From Neobacillus thermocopriae (GTDB lineage Bacteria; Bacillota; Bacilli; Bacillales; Cytobacillaceae): a DNA stretch of 64,000 bases. A program made the translations under genes and the position numbers. This document shows, piece by piece, positions 54,800-63,934 of the stretch. The notes beneath the pieces were generated by a model. The model worked only from the letters and a program-made list of their open reading frames with translations. It made no database searches and was not told where the DNA came from. The DNA is taken from positions 1 through 64,000 of the forward strand of contig NZ_JAAIUV010000020.1 of NCBI RefSeq assembly GCF_010975035.1. The letters are read 5' to 3'. Within the stretch, counting starts at the first letter, position 1. Every line of letters begins with the position of its first letter.

Positions 54800-54979
54800 G
54801 TGGAACATTTGGACTATCTTATTAAATTGATTGAAGAACGCCGCAATAAAATGTTTGAATTAGCAAACAAATATGGAATTTCTTCAGAACAAACGATTGA
54901 ATGCAGCCAAAAATTAGATAGTTTATTAAATTTGTTAATGGTCGAAAAGGAAAAAAGAAAAAACGAATTGGTTCGTTAA
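54800..54979 (+). CDS. Spo0E-like aspartyl-phosphate phosphatase
   Basis: A 59-residue two-helix protein of the Spo0E/YnzD family. The signature SQKLDSLLNL near residues 34-43 and the first helix with IEERRNKMFELANKYG are present. Spo0E proteins dephosphorylate Spo0A or related regulators and so delay sporulation. I choose GTG at 54800 with TAAAGGCGG before it; the TTG at 54794 would overlap that site. Placed between a hybrid kinase and a c-di-GMP enzyme. Confidence 0.8.
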   Translation: MEHLDYLIKLIEERRNKMFELANKYGISSEQTIECSQKLDSLLNLLMVEKEKRKNELVR

Positions 54980-55015
54980 CGATTTAGGTATAAGGGAAAT
55001 TAAAGGAGTTTTTCT

Positions 55016-57446
55016 ATGCAAATCATCCATCATCTCTATCAGTCTGATTTGGTGCTACTCTCTATTTTCATTGCGATACTTGGTGCGTGTTCAGCCATTC
55101 ATGTAGCCAATCAACTCTCGTCGACCATGAATAAAAGAATATATTGGTTGATTACTAGTTCTTGTAATGGGTATTAGTATGTGGTCCGTCCATTTTACAG
55201 GACTGCTTGCTTTAAATCCTTTTCATTTCTATCATTTATTTACCTTTCCGATGGTGATCGTATCTTTACTCCTTGCTATTAGTGGAGTGATGGTTTCCTA
55301 TCTTTTATTTTTTCAACAGAACGATTCCCATTGGCATAGCATTTTTAGCGGAATCACTTTTGGATCAGGAATTATCGGCATGCACTTTACTGGAGTTAAA
55401 GCGATGATGGGGAATTCGATTCGGTATGATTTCAAACTTGTTATCGTATCGATTCTTATAACCTTCTTGTTATCTATTTTATCTATGTATGTTTGGAATC
55501 GTTGTCGACAAAATGGAGAGCCATCCATCAAAAGAACTCTTGGAATGGCGGTATTAATTGGGTTAACCATTACACTTATGCATTATATGGCCATGTCCGG
55601 AGGGTTTTATATTCAAACGACAGGTACACAACCCACACTCTTGGTTAGCCGGCAAGTTTTATTGATTGTGGTAACGGTGGTTAACTTTTTTCTGTTTGCT
55701 ATCGTGTTACTTCTTTCTTATTTTAATCAAAAGAAAGCGGAGCAGAATGCCAGTGATAAGGAAAGAAGATATCGCTCCTTATTCGAACAAAACCAAGACG
55801 GGATTTTCATTTTGGATCCATTAGGAACCATCATGGAGGCAAATGAAGCAATAGAGGGGATTTCTGGCTATCGAAAAGGAGAACTTTATGGCATGGATTT
55901 TTTTCGTATGATCCATCCTGATGACCTTCCTATGACAGTGGCTTATTTTCAAGATTCTCAAAAAGGGATTCCTCATGAATTTCAAGTACGTGTTTACGAT
56001 AAACAACAAAGGGAGATCTTTCTAAGGGTTAAAAATGTTCCGATTGAGATGAACGGAAAAATGGATGGTATCTATGTCATTGTTAGAAATATTACAAGCC
56101 AAATTAAAATGGAAAAACAGTTAAAACAAATGGCGTATTATGATGCATTAACTGGAATCCCCAATCGGCGTCTATTACAGGAACGTTTGAAAAAAGCTGT
56201 TCAGCAGGCGGAACAAAATAAGACGAATGTTGCGTTATTTTATCTAGATTGTGATCGATTTAAGTGGGTAAATGATACACACGGGCATAAGACAGGTGAT
56301 TTATTATTAAAAGGTTTTGTGCAAAGAGTAGCTAAATGTATTCGTGAATCAGATACACTCGCCCGTTTAGGTGGCGATGAGTTTGCCCTTATTGTTAATG
56401 GGTTTGAATCAAAACAAGAAGTGATCCGAATCGCTGACGCGATCATTCAAAGCATGAGGAAACCTTGGAATATCAATGGAGCGGAATTTATTGTGACTAC
56501 CTCCATTGGGATCTCCATTTATTCCGGTGGTGAAACGAATATCAACCATCTTTTAGCTCAAGCAGATAAAGCATTGTATGCATCAAAAGAAAAAAGAGGC
56601 GGGACCTATCATTTTTATACAAAAGAAATTGCGGAGAAGATGGATCGAAATATCATGCTAGAAGATGGGTTAAGGCAAGCTGTCAGTCTAGGTCATTTTC
56701 ACTTAGTCTATCAGCCTCAAGTGGATATTCAAGAAAATCAATTAGCTGGGTTTGAAGTGTTACTTAGATATACCCATCCTACTATAGGAATGGTTTCTCC
56801 TTCTGAATTTATTCCTATTTGTGAAAAAATCGGAATCATTCATGAAGTAACCGAATGGGTATTAAAAGAAGTATTGAAACAGCAAAAGAAATGGAAAGAT
56901 ACCGGTTTTGGGGAAATTCCGATTGCCATCAATATTTCACCTACAACTTTGGAAAATCCATCATTTCTTCACATCGTTCAATCCCTAATGAAACAATTCG
57001 AAACGAATCCAACATCGATTGAATTTGAAATAACGGAAGATGCTTTCATGCATAATATGAACCACGTGAAAGTCATTCTTGGGAAATTGAACTTGATGGG
57101 CATTAAAATTTCGTTAGATGATTTTGGGGCAGGATATTCTTCTTTAAAGTATTTAAAGGAACTACCTATTGATAAAGTGAAGATTGACCGTTCTTTTATC
57201 AAGGGCATTCCTGAAAAAGAGCGTGAGAAGGCGATTATAGAAAGTATACTTGAATTAACACGTCGTCTTAAGGGAGAAGTCATTTGTGAAGGGATCGAAA
57301 CAGAAGAACAGCTATTATTTTTAAAAGAGCAAGGCTGTCAATTTGTCCAAGGGTACTATTATAGCAAACCATTATCAAAAGAAGAGGTAGAAAAAAAATT
57401 TATAACACAGGGATTGATTTCTCTTCGCCAAGCAGCAGGGCAATAA
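55016..57446 (+). pseudogene. MHYT-PAS-GGDEF-EAL protein split by a frameshift
   Basis: ATG 55016 behind TAAAGGAG starts the membrane MHYT domain (FIAILGACSAIHVANQLS). Near 55158-55166 the frame shifts by one base; the old frame stops at TAG just beyond, and the protein-like sequence continues in another frame (LVMGISMWSVHFTG) to 57446. The remainder has further MHYT motifs (MHFTGVKAMMG, MHYMAMSGGFY), PAS (about 205-310 of the second frame), GGDEF with intact LGGDEFALI, and EAL (FEVLLRYTHP in place of strict EAL, LDDFGAGYSSL). Without the shift it would be a c-di-GMP enzyme of about 810 residues. A sequencing error or programmed shift is possible. The downstream frame could still be translated from GTG or ATG near 55167. 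Confidence 0.8.
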
Positions 57447-57521
57447 ATTTAGAATACTAATAGGTTAGTTGAATCTATTTAAATGTTTCTATTGTCTAAC
57501 AAACATGCGTATCGTTATTTA

Positions 57522-57564
57522 GGCCACTCAAAAAGTGTAAGCTTTTTAGGTGGCTATTTTTTAT
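57522..57564 (+). terminator. Terminator after the GGDEF-EAL gene
   Basis: GCCACTCAAAAAG pairs with CTTTTTAGGTGGC, with one mismatch and one G-T pair, followed by TATTTTTT. Confidence 0.8.
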
Positions 57565-57579
57565 AAGATTAGAGCCGCT

Positions 57580-57800
57580 CAACCGACTCGAGAAATGTCT
57601 AGCTCCAGCCCCTAGCGTCTTATGCCTTTCGGTCTCCTCCCTACGATAAGTCAACATCGAATCGCTATCGCTCTTCGTGTTTCCTATATCTCAGTTGGAG
57701 GCCACCACAAGGAAGGATCCGGCAGCATCCACATCGCACGACCGAAAGCGATAGCTTTTGGGAGGAGGTCATACGACGCTGACCAGGAGGCTTCTGCTTT
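57580..57800. repeat. Dispersed long-hairpin intergenic repeat
   Basis: A GC-richer block beginning GACTCGAGAAATGTCTAGC. Nested arms pair across it: AGCGTCTTATG (57614-57624) with CATACGACGCT (57770-57780), 10 of 11; CTCCTCCC (57634-57641) with GGGAGGAG; and GCTATCGCT (57664-57672) with AGCGATAGC (57747-57755), perfect. A frame of 84 codons crosses it but looks like chance. From memory, related blocks starting TGTCTAGCTCCAGC are scattered in Bacillus and Geobacillus genomes. Confidence 0.65.
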
Positions 57801-57872
57801 TCTAATGATGACGTTTTCATGTTTCTTAAGTATAATTTTATTAGTAAAAAGTTTAATAGGACGTGAGATAAG

Positions 57873-58808
57873 GTGAAGAAAATAACGGTTGAAAACTTGG
57901 TTCAGAAGTTTTCATTGAAGGTTTTGGCGGGGGAGGATCAACTCCAGAAAGAGATTACCCAATCACGAGCTCATCGTCCGGGCTTGGAGTTTGTTGGCTA
58001 TTTTGATTTTTTTCCGACGGAACGGGTGCAAATTTTAGGGAAAAAGGAAATTACGTATTTACATAAACTGAGCAAAGAGGAACGGAAAATCCGGATTGGG
58101 AATATTGTTCATTACCATCCCCCTTGTTTTATCGTGACAGCTGGGGAAGATGGCCTTACCTATTTAAAACATCATTGTGAAGAACAAAAAATTCCTTTGC
58201 TAGTCACTAAACAGCCGGAGATTACTTCTGATTTTATTACCAAATTGGATGCGTATTTGGTGAAGGAACTTGCTCCAGAAATTGCGGTGCACGGGGTTTG
58301 TGTGAATGTCTCTGGGATCGGCATTTTGATCCGCGGTAATTCCGGTGTAGGAAAAAGTGAAACGGCGCACACATTGATTCGCCGGGGACACCGACTCGTA
58401 GCGGATGATATTGTGGTATTGAAGAAACTGAGTCCGCAAACGATTCTTGGAACGCATGATGAGAAAACGAGGGAGTTTTTGGCTCTTCGTAGTATCGGTC
58501 TGTTGAACGTAGTTCGCTTATATGGTCGCAAGGCTTTCCAGGATGAAACAAGAATCACTCTCGAAATTAATTTAACGAAATGGGAGAAAGATGCCCTATA
58601 TAATGATTTGGATCAGGAAGTTCGCTATACCGATTATATGGGAGTGAAAATTCCTACGATGGATATCCAGCTTGTTCCCGGCCGTGATGTGGCGGGCTTA
58701 ATTGAGGCAGCTGCCAATAACTGGTATTTAAAACAGCAAGGATATAATGCGGCAGAAGAATTTATGAGCAGGATTGAAGCAGAATTGTCGAACGCAGATA
58801 AACAATAA
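57873..58808 (+). CDS. hprK: HPr kinase/phosphorylase, divergent stand-alone copy
   Basis: A 311-residue HprK-type protein. The N-terminal domain (about 1-128) has RPGLEFVGYFDFFPTERVQ. The catalytic domain has the P-loop GNSGVGKSE from residue 155, then HRLVADD, and the C-terminal VPGRDVAGLIEAAANN. It would phosphorylate HPr at Ser46 and so drive CcpA-dependent repression. It differs clearly from the usual HprK sequence, and the usual lgt/ppaX neighbours are missing; instead it precedes a KDG operon. It may be a second HprK. The start is GTG with a weak ribosome binding site. Confidence 0.87.
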   Translation: MKKITVENLVQKFSLKVLAGEDQLQKEITQSRAHRPGLEFVGYFDFFPTERVQILGKKEITYLHKLSKEERKIRIGNIVHYHPPCFIVTAGEDGLTYLKHHCEEQKIPLLVTKQPEITSDFITKLDAYLVKELAPEIAVHGVCVNVSGIGILIRGNSGVGKSETAHTLIRRGHRLVADDIVVLKKLSPQTILGTHDEKTREFLALRSIGLLNVVRLYGRKAFQDETRITLEINLTKWEKDALYNDLDQEVRYTDYMGVKIPTMDIQLVPGRDVAGLIEAAANNWYLKQQGYNAAEEFMSRIEAELSNADKQ

Positions 58809-58824
58809 CGAAACAGAAAATCAG

Positions 58825-58858
58825 TCCCCTGAATCATCGCGGTGATTCGGGGGTTTTC
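58825..58858 (+). terminator. Terminator after hprK
   Basis: CCCCTGAATCA and TGATTCGGGGG form an 11-bp stem (one G-T) with a 6-base loop and a TTTT tail. Confidence 0.85.
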
Positions 58859-59006
58859 TATTTAATGAAGAAGGTTTGAACTTTGTTCATTTTGAAATAT
58901 GGGGGAAAACGGTATTGCTTATTTTTCCATACAAATTATGCGTTTTCCTAAAAAATTTAAGCGCTTTTAGGGTAAAAGTGTAAAAAATATTGTCTAAATC
59001 TTATTA

Positions 59007-59035
59007 TTGCAAAGCGCTTACATTAGGTTTATAAT
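59007..59035 (+). promoter_or_regulatory. KDG operon promoter with overlapping cre-like site
   Basis: TTGCAA (59007-59012) and TATAAT (59030-59035) are separated by 17 bases. GCAAAGCGCTTACA (59009-59022) within it matches the cre consensus at 12 of 14 positions, so CcpA could block the promoter. Confidence 0.7.
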
Positions 59036-59040
59036 GTTTA

Positions 59041-59065
59041 TAAACCGATTTACTAAACCGATTTA
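59041..59065 (+). promoter_or_regulatory. Tandem KdgR-type operators before the KDG operon
   Basis: TAAACCGATTTA occurs twice (59041-59052 and 59054-59065), 13 bases apart, at the presumed transcription start. The related TAAACCGGTTTA stands at the window end, so both probably bind the LacI-type KdgR encoded at 62905. Confidence 0.75.
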
Positions 59066-59091
59066 TTAAATGAAAAGGAGGTGCCCATGCC

Positions 59092-59850
59092 ATGCACCAT
59101 GTCATTGTTCCGTTAAATGCTTTTAATAGAGTTGAAGTTTTAAAGAGGGGGCAAGCTTCATTTTTTCCAATGATTGCTCAATCAGGTGCTTTTGGGGTGG
59201 AGATTCGGCGTGAACTACTCACGGAACAGGATTTGCCTTTACACATCATGAGAGAAGAAATGGAGCAATATCAATTGTTCACTGTTTTCTCGGCCCCGAT
59301 TGAGTTATGGAAAAAGAATCATCAGTTTAATGAAAAGGAATTAACAGTCATTTTCCAAGAAGGTAAAGAGCTTGGAGCGAAATGGATCAAAGTGTCACTA
59401 GGGCATTTTCACAAAGAACAATCCAATGTTGCTGATCTTCTTTTGTTTTTAAACGAGCATAAAGAAATACAATTGCTTGTTGAAAATGATCAAACACTTT
59501 ATGGCGGGAATATCCATCAATTGAAAACGTTTTTTGAAAGCGCCTACGAGAATGGTGTACCAGTTAAAATGACGTTTGATATTGGGAATTGGCATTATTC
59601 CAAACAGAATGTGGATGAGGCATTAAGGGAACTTGCTCCTTATGTCCATTACCTTCATTTAAAACAAGTGGAAAACCAAGATGGGGAATGGGTAACTGTA
59701 CCACTCCAAAAAAATAACTACTGGGAATTCCTACTGAAGAGGTTTCCACCCGAAATGATGAAAGCGCTTGAGTTCCCTATTGAACCTCCGGAAAAGACTA
59801 AGGAGTATATTCAAATGATGGTAGAAAGGGTGGTATTATGCAACCACTAG
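59092..59850 (+). CDS. TIM-barrel sugar isomerase/epimerase-like protein
   Basis: A 252-residue protein of the xylose-isomerase-like TIM-barrel superfamily, with the metal-site patterns FGVEIRRELL (Glu), LLVENDQT (Glu), MTFDIGNWHY (Asp/His) and MKALEFPI (Glu). The exact substrate is unknown; its place at the head of a KDG operon suggests isomerisation of a hexuronate-derived keto-sugar. The ATG follows AAAAGGAGGTGCCCATGC. It overlaps kdgK by 13 bases. Confidence 0.75.
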   Translation: MHHVIVPLNAFNRVEVLKRGQASFFPMIAQSGAFGVEIRRELLTEQDLPLHIMREEMEQYQLFTVFSAPIELWKKNHQFNEKELTVIFQEGKELGAKWIKVSLGHFHKEQSNVADLLLFLNEHKEIQLLVENDQTLYGGNIHQLKTFFESAYENGVPVKMTFDIGNWHYSKQNVDEALRELAPYVHYLHLKQVENQDGEWVTVPLQKNNYWEFLLKRFPPEMMKALEFPIEPPEKTKEYIQMMVERVVLCNH

Positions 59851-60818
59851 ATGTGGTGACATTTGGAGAAGCAATGGCCATGTTCATTGCTAACGAGCCT
59901 GGTAGGTTACATGAAATTAGTCAGTTTACCCGTGAGCTTGCTGGTGCGGAAACAAATGTGGCCATCGGTCTTGCACGCCTTGGTCTAAGAACTGGCTGGG
60001 CTAGCAAAGTGGGAAATGATGCTTTTGGAAAATTTATCATCGAGCGGCTCCAACGTGAACAGGTAGATATTAACCATGTATTGATCGACAACCACTATCC
60101 GACAGGCTTTCAACTAAAATCAGTCGTCACAGAAGGTGATCCCGAAGTCCAATATTTCCGAAAAGGATCGGCAGCCAGCCATCTAAGTCCGGCTGATTTT
60201 CAAGAAGAGTATTTTCAAAGTGCGAGGCACCTTCATATGACAGGGATTCCATTAGCCATTTCCGAAGCTGCTAGAAGATTTGCTCACCATGCTTTAACCT
60301 ATATGAAAAAGAACGGCCGAAAAGTCTCCTTTGATCCGAATTTAAGGCCCACTCTTTGGTCTTCCCAAGATCAAATGGTGAAGGAAATCAATGAGGTGGC
60401 GTTTCAGGCAGATTACGTTTTACCGGGAATCGCCGAGGGGGAAACATTAACAGGCTATAAAGAACCTCGTGATATTGCTTCTTTCTACTTGGATATGGGA
60501 GTGGAACTGGTTGTGATTAAGCTAGGACCAGAAGGAGCTTTTTATAAAACCGCTTCTGAAGAAGGAATGGTTCCTGGGTTCCGAGTAGAAAAAGTAGTGG
60601 ATACCGTTGGTGCCGGGGATGGGTTTGCTGTTGGGGTAATTAGTGGACTTCTGGAAGGACTCCCCATCCACGATGCTGTTTTAAGAGGAAATGCGATTGG
60701 TTCTTTGGCTGTTCAATCACCTGGCGACAATGATGGTTATCCAACGAGAACGGCACTTGAAAAATATATGGAAAATAATTTGCAGGGAGTGAAAGTTTAT
60801 GAATCAAACCATTGCTAG
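59838..60818 (+). CDS. kdgK: 2-keto-3-deoxygluconate kinase
   Basis: A 326-residue PfkB-family sugar kinase. N-terminal signature GGAETNVAIGLARLG-like stretch (AGAETNVAIGLARLG), substrate region, and the ATP/catalytic motif DTVGAGDGFAVGVISGLLEG near residue 255 with the catalytic Asp. It phosphorylates KDG to KDPG, which KdgA then cleaves. It overlaps the upstream gene and the transporter gene downstream, indicating one operon. Confidence 0.9.
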   Translation: MQPLDVVTFGEAMAMFIANEPGRLHEISQFTRELAGAETNVAIGLARLGLRTGWASKVGNDAFGKFIIERLQREQVDINHVLIDNHYPTGFQLKSVVTEGDPEVQYFRKGSAASHLSPADFQEEYFQSARHLHMTGIPLAISEAARRFAHHALTYMKKNGRKVSFDPNLRPTLWSSQDQMVKEINEVAFQADYVLPGIAEGETLTGYKEPRDIASFYLDMGVELVVIKLGPEGAFYKTASEEGMVPGFRVEKVVDTVGAGDGFAVGVISGLLEGLPIHDAVLRGNAIGSLAVQSPGDNDGYPTRTALEKYMENNLQGVKVYESNHC

Positions 60819-62079
60819 AAAACGCTGGTTGTATCTGATTCCTATTGCTTTTATCACATATAGTCTTGCCTATTTGGATCGTGCCAACTATGGGTTTGGT
60901 GCAGCTGCCGGATTAGCCGAGGATCTCCATATTACGGCGGCTACTTCCTCCCTGCTAGGATCCTTATTTTTCTTAGGATATTTCTTTTTCCAAGTACCTG
61001 GGGCTGCTTATGCAGAGAGAAAGAGTGCCAAAGTCCTCATTTTCTGGTCACTAATTGCCTGGGGGTTGTTAGCTGCCTTTACCGGGATGGTAACCGATAT
61101 AAAGTTGTTATATGTCATTCGCTTTGCCCTTGGAGTGGTTGAAAGTGCGGTCATGCCATCTATGCTTGTCCTTTTAAGCAACTGGTTTACGAAGCAAGAA
61201 CGTTCTCGGGCGAATACGTTTTTAATTTTGGGAAATCCTGCAACGGTATTATGGATGTCGATTGTTTCCGGTTATTTAGTGGAATCGGTCGGTTGGAGAT
61301 GGATGTTTATTATTGAAGGTCTTCCTGCGGTCCTTTGGGCATTTATTTGGTGGAAAGTGGTCGATGATAAACCGAGAGAGGCAAAATGGTTAACGGATCA
61401 AGAAAAGGCGGACCTTGAAGAGCAATTGGCCAAAGAACAACAGGGCATTAAGCCGGTGAAGAATTACCGTGAGGCGTTCCGATCCAAACCTGTCATTTTG
61501 TTAAGTGCTCAATATTTCCTTTGGAGCATTGGTGTGTATGGATTTGTGATGTGGCTTCCTTCGATTATTAAGGCGGCACCAAATATGGATATGGTCACAA
61601 CTGGATGGTTGTCGTCTGTTCCTTATATTTTAGCTATTATTCTTATGTTCACAGCCTCGTATTTTTCAGATAAATCGTTAAAACGGAGCGTTTTTGTTTG
61701 GCCATTCTTGCTTATTGGAGCTATCGCCTTCTATACTTCTTATGCTTTAGGAACGAATCATTTTTGGCTGTCATTTATATTGTTGGTTATTGCTGGTGGG
61801 GCTATGTATGCTCCATATGGTCCTTTCTTTGCGATCATTCCGGAAATCCTTCCTCGTAATGTCGCGGGAGGTGCCATGGCTCTCATTAACAGTATGGGGG
61901 CATTAGGTTCCTTTGCTGGTTCCTATATTGTCGGCTATTTAAATGGGGTTACAGGCGGATTTGGCGCTTCCTATATTTTCATGGCTGGCTCCCTATTATT
62001 TTCTGCGATTTTAACGATTTGGGCAGTTAAAGTAGCTGGAGGCCCAAGCGGTAAAGCTACTATTAAAAGAATTGCTTAA
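60799..62079 (+). CDS. MFS transporter, anion:cation symporter (hexuronate/KDG) type
   Basis: A 426-residue, 12-span major facilitator of the ACS group (ExuT/GudP/phthalate-like). LDRANYGFGAAAGL near residue 24 matches the ACS signature, as do GVVESAVMPSMLVLLSNWF and the central loop. It would take up a sugar acid such as KDG, a hexuronate or an aldarate. B. subtilis KdgT belongs to another family, so this is a functional substitute rather than its ortholog. It overlaps the kdgK end by 20 bases, behind GGGAG. Confidence 0.87.
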   Translation: MNQTIARKRWLYLIPIAFITYSLAYLDRANYGFGAAAGLAEDLHITAATSSLLGSLFFLGYFFFQVPGAAYAERKSAKVLIFWSLIAWGLLAAFTGMVTDIKLLYVIRFALGVVESAVMPSMLVLLSNWFTKQERSRANTFLILGNPATVLWMSIVSGYLVESVGWRWMFIIEGLPAVLWAFIWWKVVDDKPREAKWLTDQEKADLEEQLAKEQQGIKPVKNYREAFRSKPVILLSAQYFLWSIGVYGFVMWLPSIIKAAPNMDMVTTGWLSSVPYILAIILMFTASYFSDKSLKRSVFVWPFLLIGAIAFYTSYALGTNHFWLSFILLVIAGGAMYAPYGPFFAIIPEILPRNVAGGAMALINSMGALGSFAGSYIVGYLNGVTGGFGASYIFMAGSLLFSAILTIWAVKVAGGPSGKATIKRIA

Positions 62080-62097
62080 TTCGAAACCGCTTTCGAA
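62080..62097 (+). other. Palindrome between transporter gene and kdgA
   Basis: TTCGAAA-CCGC-TTTCGAA has perfect 7-bp arms. It matches the cre consensus at 12 of 14 positions and could equally be an mRNA hairpin that sets kdgA expression. Confidence 0.5.
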
Positions 62098-62141
62098 GAC
62101 CTAAAAGTCTATCAATCTATTTTGACAAAAAGGAGTTTTAA

Positions 62142-62783
62142 ATGATGGGAGTAGAAGAAATCCAAAAGCGGAGAGTGGTGGCAGTCATCCGCGGTGCCAC
62201 GATGGAAACGATCATTCCGGTGGCTCAAGCATTAAAGAATGGCGGAATTACTGCCATTGAGATTACGATGGAAACACCAAAAGCACTGTCCATCATTGAA
62301 AGAGTAGCAGATGTATTTGGGGATGAAATGTTTGTAGGGGCTGGGACTGTCTTAGATCCAGAAACGGCAAGGGCGGCTATTTTATCTGGGGCAAAGTTTG
62401 TTTTTTCGCCAACGGTACGAAAAGAAACGATTGAAATGACGAAACGGTATGGAATCATAAGTGTCCCAGGTGCCTTTACTGCAACAGAAATTTTAACCGC
62501 TTATGAATATGGGGCTGATGTGGTAAAAGTATTTCCAGCGGGAAGTGTTGGACCTGGTTATTTTAAAAATTTAGCTGGCCCTCTTCCTCATATTCCTCTT
62601 ATGCCAACAGGGGGAATTAACACGGAGAATGCCAAAGACTATATTCGTGCTGGTGCTGTGGCTGTTGGCGTGGGAAGTTCTCTCGTGGATCCAACAAAAG
62701 AGTTAACCGAACTGTATTTACGTTCCATCACAGAGAAAGCCCAACAATTAATGATGGAAGTTCAGTTTGCTCAAAAGGTCTAA
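62142..62783 (+). CDS. kdgA: KDPG aldolase
   Basis: A 213-residue class I aldolase that splits 2-keto-3-deoxy-6-phosphogluconate into pyruvate and glyceraldehyde 3-phosphate. The active-site Glu (ITMETP near residue 42), GAGTVLDPE, the Schiff-base Lys in ADVVKVFPAG and LMPTGGINTEN are all present. AAAAAGGAG precedes the ATG. Last gene of the KDG operon before its terminator. Confidence 0.94.
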   Translation: MMGVEEIQKRRVVAVIRGATMETIIPVAQALKNGGITAIEITMETPKALSIIERVADVFGDEMFVGAGTVLDPETARAAILSGAKFVFSPTVRKETIEMTKRYGIISVPGAFTATEILTAYEYGADVVKVFPAGSVGPGYFKNLAGPLPHIPLMPTGGINTENAKDYIRAGAVAVGVGSSLVDPTKELTELYLRSITEKAQQLMMEVQFAQKV

Positions 62784-62788
62784 AATAG

Positions 62789-62836
62789 AGGATGACAGAA
62801 AGCGGAACCCCTTCGCTAGCTGTCATCCTTGTTTTT
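62789..62836 (+). terminator. Terminator after kdgA
   Basis: AGGATGACAG and CTGTCATCCT form a perfect 10-bp stem followed by TGTTTTTT. Confidence 0.85.
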
Positions 62837-62904
62837 TGAGGGAGGACTGGAAATGGGGAATGATAGGGGCTAAAATGAAAGCGATGAAATAAGAGGAATG
62901 AGGA

Positions 62905-63891
62905 ATGGGTATGGAAAAAGTAACAATGGCCGATGTGGCACGTGCGGCCGGCGTTTCGAAAAGTACGGTTTCCCAATATTTAAATAAACGTTACGAATAT
63001 ATGGGAGAAAAAACAAGACAAAAGATTGAAGAAGCGATTAAAACCCTTGGCTATCAACCAAATTTTTTAGCAAGAAGTCTTAAACAAAAGCGCACTTCTT
63101 TTATTGGAATCATCGTCGCCAATATCACACATTATTTTTCAACTGAAGTAAGCCGAGCAATCGAGGATTTCTTTCATCAACATGATTTGCAAGCGATTGT
63201 TTGTAATGCTGATGATGATCCTGAAAAAGAAAAGAAATATATTGAAATGCTAAGAGCCAAGCAGGTAGACGGGCTCATTATTTTTCCAACTGGACAAAAT
63301 CATGATTTATATAAAAACATGGTCGAGCAAGGCTATCCAGTTGTGTTTATGGATCGAAAAGTAGAGGAAAGTCTTAATGTATTTTCCATCTTAACAGATA
63401 ATACCGAGTCCACCTACAAAGCGGTTCAACGATTCATTGATAAGGGACATAAACATATTGCCTTTGTTGTACAACCATTACGGGTCAGTACGCGCTTGGA
63501 TCGTTTGGAGGGATATAAAAGAGCTTTGAACGATGCTGGGATAGAGATCAATCCGGACTATATTGTAGAAGCCGACATTCCGGATATGAAAGCCAAATTA
63601 GAACGGCTCTTTTCCATGGAATTGAAGCCCACGGCTCTTTTTGCGGCTAATGATCGTGCCTTTATGGCGGTGGTTGAGTTTTTAAAAGAAAAGAAAATCC
63701 AACTTGGAGAGGACCTCGAGTTGATTGTATTTGACAATATCCCATTTGCTCATTTACTTGATACGCCTATTTCGTTTATTATACAGCCGGCAAGAGAAAT
63801 GGGATTCAAAGCGGCGGAGCTTTTATATGGACAAATTAAACAAGAAGACAGGACTCCTGAAGTGTTTGTTTTTCCGAGTAAAATGATATAG
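62905..63891 (+). CDS. kdgR: LacI-family regulator, KdgR type
   Basis: A 328-residue LacI/GalR repressor. The helix-turn-helix at the N-terminus (VTMADVARAAGVSKSTVSQYL) with hinge helix LARSLKQKRT is followed by a periplasmic-binding-protein-like sensor domain to the end (TALFAANDRAFMAVVEFL, LIVFDNIPFAHLL). KdgR represses KDG genes until KDG binds. Its gene follows the KDG operon, and TAAACC-type operators stand before the operon and at the window's right edge. ATG 62905 or the ATG two codons later may be used. Confidence 0.88.
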   Translation: MGMEKVTMADVARAAGVSKSTVSQYLNKRYEYMGEKTRQKIEEAIKTLGYQPNFLARSLKQKRTSFIGIIVANITHYFSTEVSRAIEDFFHQHDLQAIVCNADDDPEKEKKYIEMLRAKQVDGLIIFPTGQNHDLYKNMVEQGYPVVFMDRKVEESLNVFSILTDNTESTYKAVQRFIDKGHKHIAFVVQPLRVSTRLDRLEGYKRALNDAGIEINPDYIVEADIPDMKAKLERLFSMELKPTALFAANDRAFMAVVEFLKEKKIQLGEDLELIVFDNIPFAHLLDTPISFIIQPAREMGFKAAELLYGQIKQEDRTPEVFVFPSKMI

Positions 63892-63925
63892 ATGGCCGGT
63901 CGTGGAACTGGCTATCATTTTTTTA
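63891..63925 (+). terminator. Terminator after kdgR
   Basis: GATGGCCGGT pairs with ACTGGCTATC through G-U pairs, followed by seven T's. Confidence 0.7.
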
Positions 63926-63934
63926 TACCTATCA

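Noticed and set aside
57622-57876. 84-codon plus-strand frame before hprK
   Set aside because: It runs through the long hairpin repeat, has no ribosome binding site, and its sequence reflects the repeat arms.
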